Below are positions 1 to 6,471 of a stretch of DNA of 13,307 nt, one piece after another. The notes under the pieces were generated by a model, which was given only the letters and a program-made list of their open reading frames with translations, did no database searches and was not told the DNA's origin. Positions within the stretch are counted from its first letter, which is position 1. The number at the start of each line of letters is the position of its first letter. Source of the stretch: CAZTDD01 sp964612675 (GTDB lineage: Bacteria > Hinthialibacterota > Hinthialibacteria > Hinthialibacterales > JAKPRU01). The DNA lies in NCBI GenBank assembly GCA_964612675.1, contig CAZTDD010000161.1, positions 1-13,307 on the forward strand, in the 5' to 3' direction. The translations under genes were made by a program, and so were the position numbers.

Positions 1-60
1 CCGAATCGTCAGTCTCGATGGGACCGCAAAAAGCCGCGAGAGGTAACGATAGAGAAGTAT

Positions 61-164
61 TCAACCCCCTCTGTATCTCCCCCAAACTTTGGGGGAGAAA
101 ATGACTCAGCTGCGTCCGTTTCTTTTCCTCCCCCGAAGATCGGGGGAGGTTAGGAGGGGGTTGA
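61..164. repeat. Nested palindromic intergenic repeat (104 bp)
   Basis: The outer ends are perfect 11-bp inverted repeats (TCAACCCCCTC at 61-71 against its complement at 154-164). Inside are two further hairpins. One is a 23-nt palindrome at 76-98 with 11-bp arms around a single base. The other, at 127-149, has 10-bp arms and a 3-nt loop. The C-runs and G-runs pair at every level, so the whole element can fold into a three-stem structure. It has the look of the C-rich/G-rich interspersed repeats scattered between genes in many bacterial genomes. A short open frame across it is not convincing as a gene. The structure is seen directly; its dispersed nature is inference. Confidence 0.75.
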
Positions 165-472
165 GACTTCCCGCGGTCTGCCCCCATGCTCTCTTGCCGC
201 GTCGTCGCACCCGCAGCTACACAAGTATCGATCTTTATGTCTTGGGCTGGTTTCTTCCCGTAGGACAGCTGGAAGTACATCTCTAAACCCTCCGGTTGGT
301 GTCTTCGATTTGTCACGTTCATTGGGATATTCTAGCGCGATTGCATATTTTTGCTCAAAAAAAACGTGTCGGTGGGTTACGTGTCGCCGGCGAAGGTTGT
401 ACTGCTAGATCCTTTGGTCCGCTGTGCTCCGCCAACCCACTTTTCCGTTCGATATATATCTGCGACACTACA
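165..472. other. Non-coding stretch, no gene seen
   Basis: No frame here has a plausible start, ribosome site and protein-like composition. The stretch lies downstream of the stop of the minus-strand barrel gene. On the minus strand there is a run of eight T (357-364 on the plus strand is A8). A 7-bp stem (GTGGGTT with AACCCAC) lies upstream of it, but its loop is about 55 nt, so a Rho-independent terminator is only weakly possible. CGTGTCG occurs twice within 25 bp close by (about 364-385). Confidence 0.5.
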
Positions 473-1678
473 TTAGAAGCGAATCTCGCCTCCGATCGTG
501 GGGATATAAGCGGCACGCAAGCCATTCTCGTCCTGGGGAATACGGACCCCACCTTGAATGAAGCAATAGTCATTGATTTTGAATCGGGTAGAGAATCCCC
601 AGTCGACCGCCGTGCGGTTCGGCCCGTTGCGGTTGTAGCGGCGGAGCAAGTATTCAGCGGATACAGTCCATTTTTCCTCCATCAGATTGATTGGAATCGC
701 CGCTTTAAATTCAAACGCGTCAAAGTCGTTCCCGTCGATGCCTGTTTTTACTGTCCCGGAAGTGATCTCGAACTCATCGATTGCGTCAACCCCGGCCCAG
801 TAATAGGCGACCTCGGCCGTCGGATAGATCCGCCAAAACCGCTTACCGATCAGTGTCCGAAGGCGGTATCCCCAATCGCCGGTGCCAAGCAATTCATCCT
901 CGTCCCCGTTGGGCAATTTGATATCCGCTCCGACGGACCATGTCGTAAGATTATAAAGGTCTTCGATTTCCAGCAGCTCGTATTTCGTGCGCAGGAAAAC
1001 ATCGCTTATGCCTTCGGCAGTCTCGTGAAAGTCAGCCAAGTCGACACCCAGATAGGAGTACGCCCAGTTTCCGGTGCCGACGAGTTTCACATACGGGAGA
1101 ACGAAACCGACATCCCAGTGCTCTGACACGCCGAGTGCTCCGGAAAGCGTGTACAGTGTCCCGTAAAGATCGTATTTGCTTTCCAGCACGCGCACTTCTT
1201 GCCCGAGAAACGGGACATACGAGTCAAAGTCAAAGAGGCTGTTCAACTGTTTGCCGTTGAAGTTGTCGAAGCGCAGTTCGGTCACATTGAATCCCAGTGA
1301 CCAACTCCCTTGGCCACTGGTCCAAGGCGGTTCGATGAAGAAAGACCCCAGATTGCCGGAAACGTAAAATGACCGGTCGGCTGCAAAGAAATACTGAGTG
1401 CCCGCAGCCGAGATCGCCAGCGAAGCGATCTCATTTGCGATGGCCGCCTGGATGGCGGCGGCGGTGGGTGTGAGGGCGACCACGGCCTCTTCTTCCAGCT
1501 GGGCGCCCCCGGAAACGAGGAACTCGGCGTCGAACGGCCCCAAAATGTTGTCGTACTCTGTGCCAAGCACCGGTTGTGCCCCACATGGCAGCGAAAACAC
1601 GAGCAAACCGGATACCATCGTGACAAGCACGAGGCAGCGAGTCCATTCGGTCAGCGGCTGTGTTCCAAGATTCTGCAT
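473..1678 (-). CDS. Putative outer-membrane beta-barrel protein (MetA-pathway/transporter-like family)
   Basis: This 401-residue protein is predicted to be exported and inserted in the outer membrane. Residues 1-34 form a signal peptide with a hydrophobic core (LVLVTMVSGLLVF) and a likely cleavage after CGA34. The mature chain is rich in alternating aromatic and hydrophobic strands and ends in Phe (GGEIRF), the usual C-terminal signal for barrel assembly. Phrases such as SGALGVSEHWDVGFVLPYV (about 179-197), GISDVFLRTKYEL (223-235) and KLPNGDEDELLGTG (254-267) resemble the barrel family annotated as putative MetA-pathway of phenol degradation or transporter (Pfam PF13557 type). That assignment is from memory of the family's style. 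Residues 60-93 form an Ala-rich helical segment ahead of the barrel, which is less usual. The ATG at 1678 is chosen because the signal peptide begins there; GAGGG lies just upstream within a repeat element. It appears monocistronic. The substrate is unknown. Confidence 0.75.
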   Translation of the reverse strand: MQNLGTQPLTEWTRCLVLVTMVSGLLVFSLPCGAQPVLGTEYDNILGPFDAEFLVSGGAQLEEEAVVALTPTAAAIQAAIANEIASLAISAAGTQYFFAADRSFYVSGNLGSFFIEPPWTSGQGSWSLGFNVTELRFDNFNGKQLNSLFDFDSYVPFLGQEVRVLESKYDLYGTLYTLSGALGVSEHWDVGFVLPYVKLVGTGNWAYSYLGVDLADFHETAEGISDVFLRTKYELLEIEDLYNLTTWSVGADIKLPNGDEDELLGTGDWGYRLRTLIGKRFWRIYPTAEVAYYWAGVDAIDEFEITSGTVKTGIDGNDFDAFEFKAAIPINLMEEKWTVSAEYLLRRYNRNGPNRTAVDWGFSTRFKINDYCFIQGGVRIPQDENGLRAAYIPTIGGEIRF

Positions 1679-1680
1679 GG

Positions 1681-1714
1681 GCCCTCACCCTAACCCTCTC
1701 CCAGTGGGAGAGGG
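1681..1714. repeat. Hairpin repeat abutting the barrel gene start
   Basis: A perfect 9-bp inverted repeat (CCCTCTCCC at 1694-1702, GGGAGAGGG at 1706-1714) with a 3-nt loop is preceded by GCCCTCACCCTAA. This type of C-rich/G-rich hairpin is a common interspersed intergenic repeat. It ends two bases from the ATG of the minus-strand barrel gene, so in that mRNA the hairpin lies about 16-36 nt upstream of the start, and the purine-rich part of the repeat supplies the only Shine-Dalgarno-like bases. A second, weaker pairing, CCCTCGCGAAGGG, occurs around 1771-1783. Confidence 0.6.
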
Positions 1715-1729
1715 AAAACTTCTGATGCA

Positions 1730-1777
1730 GGCTGTCGACCCTCCCGGCTGTCGACCCTCCCGGCTGTCGACCCTCGC
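1730..1777. repeat. Three tandem copies of a 16-bp unit
   Basis: The unit GGCTGTCGACCCTCCC occurs at 1730-1745 and 1746-1761, and with one change (CTCGC at the end) at 1762-1777. Each copy contains a GTCGAC palindrome. The array sits between two G/C-rich hairpin sequences, so it is likely part of a composite intergenic repeat. No coding role is seen. Confidence 0.8.
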
Positions 1778-1805
1778 GAAGGGAGAGGAGACATCTGGCG
1801 GTAGG

Positions 1806-1852
1806 CGTCCACTTTTTGTTCCCCCGCTAGACGTCCACTTTTTGTCCCCCCG
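1806..1852. repeat. Two 21-bp direct repeats, possible insertion-sequence end remnant
   Basis: The 21-bp copies at 1806-1826 and 1832-1852 match at 20 of 21 positions and share CGTCCACTTTTTGT followed by a C-run and G. They start 26 bp apart. On the minus strand the core reads ACAAAAAGTGGACG. Multiple short terminal repeats of this look occur at the ends of IS21-type elements, as I recall. No transposase gene (istA/istB-like) is present in the window, so at most this is a solo end or relic. The repeat is seen; the IS21 link is inference. Confidence 0.5.
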
Positions 1853-1907
1853 TGAGTCTTTGGGGCAGACATTTCCCTGGATCGGACTGATCCTAGCGCA
1901 TCAGGGA

Positions 1908-1971
1908 GTCTCTAACAAGCAGAGGGATCTTGTTTGTTTTCTGTCTCGAGACTTAGGGTAGAGTTAGAGAC
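1908..1971. repeat. Inverted repeat with an inner palindrome upstream of the phosphatase gene
   Basis: GTCTCTAAC at 1908-1916 is matched by its exact complement GTTAGAGAC at 1963-1971. Between them lie a small stem (AACAAG 1914-1919 with CTTGTT 1929-1934, 9-nt loop) and the perfect 10-bp palindrome GTCTCGAGAC (1943-1952). The order could form a cruciform or act as regulator sites. It lies about 105-170 bp ahead of the phosphatase start. Function is unknown. Confidence 0.5.
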
Positions 1972-1987
1972 CACGGGTGGCGGACCG

Positions 1988-2008
1988 ATGTCGACATACC
2001 GACGTCGG
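1988..2008. promoter_or_regulatory. Pair of adjacent 10-bp palindromes, candidate operator
   Basis: ATGTCGACAT (1988-1997) and CCGACGTCGG (1999-2008) are perfect palindromes one base apart. They also contain the direct repeat CCGAYGTCG (1985-1993 and 1999-2007, 14-bp offset). They lie 70-90 bp upstream of the phosphatase ATG, where a repressor or activator might bind. I found no convincing sigma70 -35/-10 pair around them, so this is a site candidate only. Confidence 0.35.
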
Positions 2009-2065
2009 GTGCGCAGGAAGGGGTCTCTCGTGATATGATACGCCACTACAGTTTTTACTCTCGCC

Positions 2066-2072
2066 GGAGGGG
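2066..2072 (+). promoter_or_regulatory. Ribosome binding site fixing the phosphatase start
   Basis: GGAGGGG precedes the ATG at 2077 with the GGAGG core 6 nt away. An earlier in-frame ATG at 2035 has no comparable site and would add 14 residues unlike the family, so the 2077 start is preferred. Confidence 0.8.
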
Positions 2073-2076
2073 TATT

Positions 2077-3375
2077 ATGGCCCAAAGCAAAGAAGTAGAT
2101 ACAAGCCGCTTATCTTACGAAGACCTGAAACAGATTTTGCAAGTGTCGAAACTGCTGAACGCCGACCTGGATCTGGACCCTGTTCTGAACAGCATTCTGT
2201 CGGTGGCGGAAGCGGTGATGAAAGCCCAGGCGTGCAGCGTATGGTTGATCGATCCGGAGACCGACGATCTGGTGTGCCGTATCGCCACAGGACAAGCGGG
2301 CCAGAAGGTCAGAGAGGTGTATCGTTCCAAACACGGTGAAGGCATCATCGGCACTGTGGCGGAGACAGGCGAGCCTCTGTTGATTCCGGATGCATACAAG
2401 GATTCGCGATTCAACCCCTCGTTCGATGAGCAAACGGGCTTTCGGACACGATGTATGCTAACCGTCCCCCTTCGAGCGCGCGGCAAAATCATCGGAGTAG
2501 CACAGGTACTGAACCGTCGTGCTCAAGACGGCACATTTGAAACGTTCGATGAGACTGACATGATCAAGTTCGGAGCACTCGCGGATCATGCGGCCATCGC
2601 TCTGGAGAACGCAAGGCTGCACCGTGAAATCCTCGAGCAGAAATTGCTGGAACACGATGTCGACTCCGCGCGAGCGATACAGGATTCATTTCTCCCACAC
2701 ACCTATCCCAAGTCGGAACGGTTCCGGTTTGCTGCGAAGAGTAAACCGACCATGGGAGTTGGCGGGGATTTGTACGATCTGTTTGAATTGGAAGGCGGTT
2801 TGATCGGTCTGACCATCGCCGACGTGACGGGGCACGGCGTTTCGGCGGCGCTTTACATGGCGAGGACACTATCCGAGCTGAAGCACATTTCACACCGTTT
2901 CCACGATCCGTCCGAGACCATCAAGACGCTGAACTCCGTGTTGACGGGTCAGTTTATCAGCGGTCAGTTCGTCACCCTTTTGTACGGCATTTTGGATACC
3001 CATAGCGCGAAGTGGACGTTCGCCGGGGCGGGACATCCCCCGGCGGTGCTTTCGAGAAAAGACGGATCGGTGGAATTTCTGAATACCAGAGAAGGCATGC
3101 CGCTGGGGATTTTCGAAGACGCGAAATACTCGGACGAGAATGTTAATCTCACACCGGGCGACCGTCTGTTGATGTATACCGACGGTGTGATCGAAGCATT
3201 CAACACGGAGGGAGAACCCCTCGGTATGAAGGGCCTGGAGAGAATTGTGTCGGAACACCACGGCGGTCCGGAAGATTTGATCAACCGTGTTTTCGACAGG
3301 GTGTACGCCCATGCCTCCACAGAGGAACCCCTCGATGATATCGCGATGGTGGCTCTCGAAATGGTCGAGTCGTAG
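2077..3375 (+). CDS. GAF domain-containing PP2C-type serine phosphatase (SpoIIE/RsbU family)
   Basis: This 432-residue cytoplasmic protein should dephosphorylate Ser/Thr-phosphorylated partners, classically anti-sigma-factor antagonists of the SpoIIAA/RsbV type. Residues about 30-180 form a GAF sensor domain (for example GIIGTVAETGEPLLIPDAY). A helical linker (HREILEQKLLEHDVDSARAIQ) leads to the SpoIIE domain, about 200-430. The metal-binding motifs are intact: GGDLYD at 229-234, ADVTGHG with D249, GAGHPP, YTDG with D369, and the final DD at 420-421. No membrane segment is seen, so the signal is probably a small ligand bound by GAF. No anti-sigma factor, kinase or STAS protein is in the window, so the target must lie elsewhere. 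The next gene starts 35 bp downstream on the same strand and is probably co-transcribed. Confidence 0.92.
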   Translation: MAQSKEVDTSRLSYEDLKQILQVSKLLNADLDLDPVLNSILSVAEAVMKAQACSVWLIDPETDDLVCRIATGQAGQKVREVYRSKHGEGIIGTVAETGEPLLIPDAYKDSRFNPSFDEQTGFRTRCMLTVPLRARGKIIGVAQVLNRRAQDGTFETFDETDMIKFGALADHAAIALENARLHREILEQKLLEHDVDSARAIQDSFLPHTYPKSERFRFAAKSKPTMGVGGDLYDLFELEGGLIGLTIADVTGHGVSAALYMARTLSELKHISHRFHDPSETIKTLNSVLTGQFISGQFVTLLYGILDTHSAKWTFAGAGHPPAVLSRKDGSVEFLNTREGMPLGIFEDAKYSDENVNLTPGDRLLMYTDGVIEAFNTEGEPLGMKGLERIVSEHHGGPEDLINRVFDRVYAHASTEEPLDDIAMVALEMVES

Positions 3376-3410
3376 AAAGCGATTCGATTAGGCAAGTAGA
3401 GTATGAGCCG

Positions 3411-5402
3411 GTGACTGCATCCTCGGTTTCTTGTTGTAAGGTTGTCTTCCTTGAAGGAGATCGGATCGTCCGAGCGCTCAGGGAAGATCTGTCTACTGTG
3501 CGAACAGTGGAGTGGTTTTCGACACAGGAGATCTCAACAAAGATTCAGGAATTCCCGTCCGGTGTCATTTGTCTCGGTTCAGGCACGTGGCGCGAGGTGG
3601 ACGAAGAAATCTTGGAACTGATCGGCCGCACATCGACATGGGGCGTGGTGGTTGTCGCACAAAATCAGGATACGGAAATCCTGGAAGAGGTGCCCGTTTC
3701 CGATCTGGTTGAGGTTGTCGTTTCAAACGACTCGAAGTGCGCACTACGAGCCATACAGCGTCAATACGAAATCGTCTGCAAGAAGCGGAACCTGGAAGAG
3801 GCGCTGCGGCGGAAATCCCGCGACGTCGATATTCTCCATCAAATTGGAAAAGCACTTGGATCGGAACACGATCCAAACCGTCTCTTTGATCTCATTCTTA
3901 CGCATGCTCGCAGAATCACCGGTGCGGACGCGGGTAGTATCTACATTCTGCGCGTGCGAACACCGGACGGTGTGCTCAGTGAATACGATAACGAAGGGGA
4001 GCGTTTCCTGTACTTCGCGCATACCCAGAGCGACACATTGGATCTGCCTCACCGCGGAGCCAATATTGAGATCAACCGGGATTCGATGGCCGGGTATGTC
4101 GCGCTGACCGGCGAGGTATTAAATCTCCCGGACGCGTATTCGATCTCGTCCGAAGTACCGTATCGGCTCGACACCTCTTTCGACCGTGCAGTTGGATATC
4201 GGACGAAATCCATGCTTTGCCTGCCGATGCGGGATGCAGAGGAACAGATTATCGGCGTGCTTCAGCTGATAAACAAGAAACTCCACCCGAATACGACGTT
4301 ACGCCCGATTGACAGAATTGAGACTGAGGTAATTCCATTTAGCAAGGAGGATGAGGAAATCGGACTTGCCGTCGCCGGGCAGGCGGCCGTCGCTCTGGAG
4401 AACGGTTTATTGTATGAGAGCATCGAACGTCTGTTCGAAGGTTTTGTGCGCGCGTCGGTGCAAGCGATTGAAGCGCGGGATCCGGTAACCTCCGGCCACT
4501 CGGAACGTGTGGCACAGCTCACCCTTTCACTCGCCGAAGCGGCGAGTGCGATGAAAGCAGGTCCGCTACGCGATGTATCCTTTTCGACAGAGGAATTGAG
4601 GGAGCTGCGTTACGCAGGACTGCTGCATGATTTTGGGAAGGTCGGCGTTCGAGAACAGGTACTGACAAAACCCGCGCGCCTTTATCCGAGAGAATGGGAG
4701 AACGTGGTACAGCGATTCAACTCTGCGAAACTGAGCAGACTTTACTTGGATTCGAAACGACGACTCGGGATTATCGAGACAGAGGGCTTTGAGTTATACC
4801 GCGAACGAGAAACCGAATACGATGCTGAACTTGAACAACAGCTCCATCAAATGGACCAACTGCTTGAATCGCTGGAACAGATTAACAAGGCGGGTTTTCT
4901 GTCCGACGAGTCGAAGGGTCTCTTGGACCGAATCGCAAATCAAACGTATGAAAACGCCGAGGGCGAGACTCGGAGTCTGATTGAACCCCAGGAGTTATCA
5001 CATCTATCCGTTCCCAAAGGAACGCTGAATGCAGACGAACGGCGTGAGATGGAGAGTCACGTAAGTCAATCGTTTGTGTTCCTGCGCACAATTCCATGGA
5101 CCAGATCTCTGCGCGGTGTGCCGCGGATAGCGGGAGCGCATCACGAGAAACTGGATGGCTCCGGATATCCCCACCACTTCCCCGCTGAGGAGATCCCGGT
5201 TCAAAGCCGCATGATGACCATTGCAGACATTTTCGATGCATTGACTTCTTCGGATCGCCCATACAAACCGGCCATGGGAGTCGAAGAAGCTCTGGACGTA
5301 CTGCGCAAAGAAGCGGAATCAGGTCACCTGGACCAGGATCTTGTCGACCTTTTCATTCAAGCAAAAGTCTACAAGAAAGTGATTCCGGGAATGGCGAAGT
5401 AG
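3411..5402 (+). CDS. Pseudo-receiver/GAF/HD-GYP protein, probable cyclic-di-GMP phosphodiesterase
   Basis: This 663-residue protein probably hydrolyses c-di-GMP (or a related cyclic dinucleotide) under control of its sensor domains. Residues about 8-125 look like a CheY-type alpha/beta receiver fold, but the end of strand 3 reads VICLGSG with no phospho-acceptor Asp, so it is likely a pseudo-receiver. A short coiled segment (about 125-150) leads to a GAF domain, about 154-335. The HD-GYP domain runs from about 345 to 655. It keeps DPVTSGH (H363), the HD pair H406-D407 with downstream GK, H550, HHEKLDGSGYP (H577, H578, GYP 585-587) and D606 in ADIFDAL. About 115 extra, charged, helix-like residues lie between H406 and H550, which are usually only about 30 apart. 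The start is GTG; no better start was found upstream, though its ribosome site is weak. It follows the phosphatase gene by 35 bp and ends 10 bp from the convergent IspG-like gene. Confidence 0.9.
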   Translation: MTASSVSCCKVVFLEGDRIVRALREDLSTVRTVEWFSTQEISTKIQEFPSGVICLGSGTWREVDEEILELIGRTSTWGVVVVAQNQDTEILEEVPVSDLVEVVVSNDSKCALRAIQRQYEIVCKKRNLEEALRRKSRDVDILHQIGKALGSEHDPNRLFDLILTHARRITGADAGSIYILRVRTPDGVLSEYDNEGERFLYFAHTQSDTLDLPHRGANIEINRDSMAGYVALTGEVLNLPDAYSISSEVPYRLDTSFDRAVGYRTKSMLCLPMRDAEEQIIGVLQLINKKLHPNTTLRPIDRIETEVIPFSKEDEEIGLAVAGQAAVALENGLLYESIERLFEGFVRASVQAIEARDPVTSGHSERVAQLTLSLAEAASAMKAGPLRDVSFSTEELRELRYAGLLHDFGKVGVREQVLTKPARLYPREWENVVQRFNSAKLSRLYLDSKRRLGIIETEGFELYRERETEYDAELEQQLHQMDQLLESLEQINKAGFLSDESKGLLDRIANQTYENAEGETRSLIEPQELSHLSVPKGTLNADERREMESHVSQSFVFLRTIPWTRSLRGVPRIAGAHHEKLDGSGYPHHFPAEEIPVQSRMMTIADIFDALTSSDRPYKPAMGVEEALDVLRKEAESGHLDQDLVDLFIQAKVYKKVIPGMAK

Positions 5403-5412
5403 GAAGTCCCCT

Positions 5413-6057
5413 CTACCGTGTCAGGGCCGCAACTTCTTCTAGCAATGCCTCTTGAGCCTCAGGTTCCGGCAGACGCTTGATGATTTTTCCTTTTCGGAAG
5501 AGGAGTGCGATGTCTTTGCCGAACGCGATCCCGACATCCGCCGCACGCGCCTCGCCCGGACCGTTCACTTCACATCCCATGACGGCAACGTCCAGGGGCT
5601 CGGAGATATGTTCGAGCTGACACCCGATTTCTCTGGCCATGGAAATTACATCCGCGTGACATCGCGCGCAGGTCGGACACGAGATAATCCGGACGCCTTT
5701 CGCACGTTTCTCTAAAGCGCGAAGCAGATCCGCCAGTGGACGAAGGAGTGAAGACGGATCACCATTATCCGAGGCGAGCAAACGCAGCTCGTCTCCGCGC
5801 CAGTCGACCAAAAGTGCAGATAGCCCCACGACCAATCGGGGCATCCACTTCGCAAAGAAACGCCCGTCGAGAACGATCGTATCCGGGAGAACCGAAACAG
5901 AAGACAACGCCTTTTCGAGGTCGTTCCAGTTGTGAATCTGAAGTACGTCTACGGGTTGGTCTTCGCTGCTGTACGCAGCATCGAACAGATTCCCGGGTAA
6001 AGCATCCGCCTGAACGGTGCGGTCCGTCTCTATTTGCAAAGTGAGGCGTACAACCAT
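5413..6057 (-). CDS. Stand-alone IspG-type [4Fe-4S] domain protein lacking the TIM barrel
   Basis: Only the C-terminal part of IspG (GcpE, 4-hydroxy-3-methylbut-2-enyl diphosphate synthase of the MEP isoprenoid pathway) is recognisable in this 214-residue protein. Residues about 126-214 carry SCPTC (C127, C130) and MGCEVNGPGE (C162, E169), followed by ADVGIAFGKDIALLFRKGKIIKRLPE. The 32- and 7-residue spacings match the E. coli cluster ligands C273-C305-E312 as I recall them. An extra C133 makes a CxxCxxC. Residues about 77-125 (VGLSALLVDWRGDEL onward) resemble the junction before the Fe-S domain of large plant/Chlamydia-type IspG. Residues 1-76 are not recognised. Whole IspG is about 370 residues, or 600-740 in the large type, so the substrate-binding barrel is absent. 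The ATG at 6057 has AGGA about 11 nt upstream; a TTG at 6084 would add nine residues. It may work in trans with a separate barrel, or in another reaction. The ispG symbol is withheld. Confidence 0.8.
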   Translation of the reverse strand: MVVRLTLQIETDRTVQADALPGNLFDAAYSSEDQPVDVLQIHNWNDLEKALSSVSVLPDTIVLDGRFFAKWMPRLVVGLSALLVDWRGDELRLLASDNGDPSSLLRPLADLLRALEKRAKGVRIISCPTCARCHADVISMAREIGCQLEHISEPLDVAVMGCEVNGPGEARAADVGIAFGKDIALLFRKGKIIKRLPEPEAQEALLEEVAALTR

Positions 6058-6206
6058 CCGAGATTTCCTGCTGTTGCGGTGCAAACCAATAGATGTCGCC
6101 CCAACTCACCGCTCTGTTACTGGGGCATAGACAATGAACCTACCGTAATCCTATAAAAGGAAGCTGGAGGGATTTGTCTCTTTTGTCAATAGCCTTGCTC
6201 ATGCGG

Positions 6207-6240
6207 TTCCGGCCCAGGAGTTCAACTCCTGTAGCCGGAA
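6207..6240. repeat. Strong two-tier hairpin
   Basis: TTCCGGC (6207-6213) pairs with GCCGGAA (6234-6240), and inside them AGGAG (6216-6220) pairs with CTCCT (6226-6230) around a TTCAA loop, with small bulges between. It ends two bases before the MITE-like element and lies 150 bp upstream of the IspG-like gene start. There is no T-run on either side, so it is not a typical Rho-independent terminator. It could be a structured RNA leader or a transposition-related palindrome. Confidence 0.6.
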
Positions 6241-6242
6241 GT

Positions 6243-6449
6243 TTGACGGCGTGGCAAAAAGTCGTGCGTGAGTGGGAAATTGGAGAACTGTAGGGCTCAA
6301 AGCGGAGCATAGCCTGCCACCCTCCTGTGGCTTCGCCACCCCGATTGACAAGCAATCGGGGCCACCCATGGGGTAACCAGAATCGGGTGCCACCCCCAAT
6401 TCCGCTTGGGGGTGGGAACAGCCCCGTTGACTTTTTGCGACGGCGTCAA
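6243..6449. mobile_element. MITE-like 207-bp element with terminal inverted repeats
   Basis: The 21-bp ends at 6243-6263 (starting TTGACGGCGTGGCAAAAA) and 6429-6449 are inverted copies matching at 19 of 21 positions. The interior has no gene. It is full of hairpins: GTGGC-TTC-GCCAC at 6327-6339; 9-bp arms CCCCGATTG/CAATCGGGG at 6339-6361; and 10-bp arms CCACCCCCAA/TTGGGGGTGG at 6390-6415. The motif GGGTGGC (minus strand) recurs four times. There is no clear target-site duplication; only GT is shared at the two edges. It lies between the stop of the secreted-protein gene (23 bp away) and the IspG-like gene, and may help end transcription of the former. The inverted repeats are seen; mobility is inference. 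Confidence 0.6.
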
Positions 6450-6471
6450 GTTTGCGGAGTGCTCTGCAGCC

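Noticed and set aside
296..1126. 276-residue plus-strand open frame
   Set aside because: It overlaps the barrel gene in antisense, has a GTG-type start without a ribosome site, and shows no recognisable domain; the minus-strand product has a signal peptide and barrel features.
1398..1961. 187-residue plus-strand open frame
   Set aside because: It runs through antisense of the signal peptide region and then through the 16-bp and 21-bp repeats, so the composition is that of repeats, not a gene.
6130..6195. TTGACA and TATAGG on the minus strand as a promoter for the IspG-like gene
   Set aside because: The two hexamers are 28 bp apart, far from the 16-18 bp needed.
6207..6240. Possible tRNA T-arm (GTTCAAC in a stem)
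   Set aside because: The loop is 5 nt and the surrounding bases cannot form acceptor, D or anticodon arms of a tRNA.
6390..6415. Rho-independent terminator for the secreted-protein gene
   Set aside because: The 10-bp stem is strong but is not followed by a T-run on the minus strand; it fits better as part of the MITE-like element.
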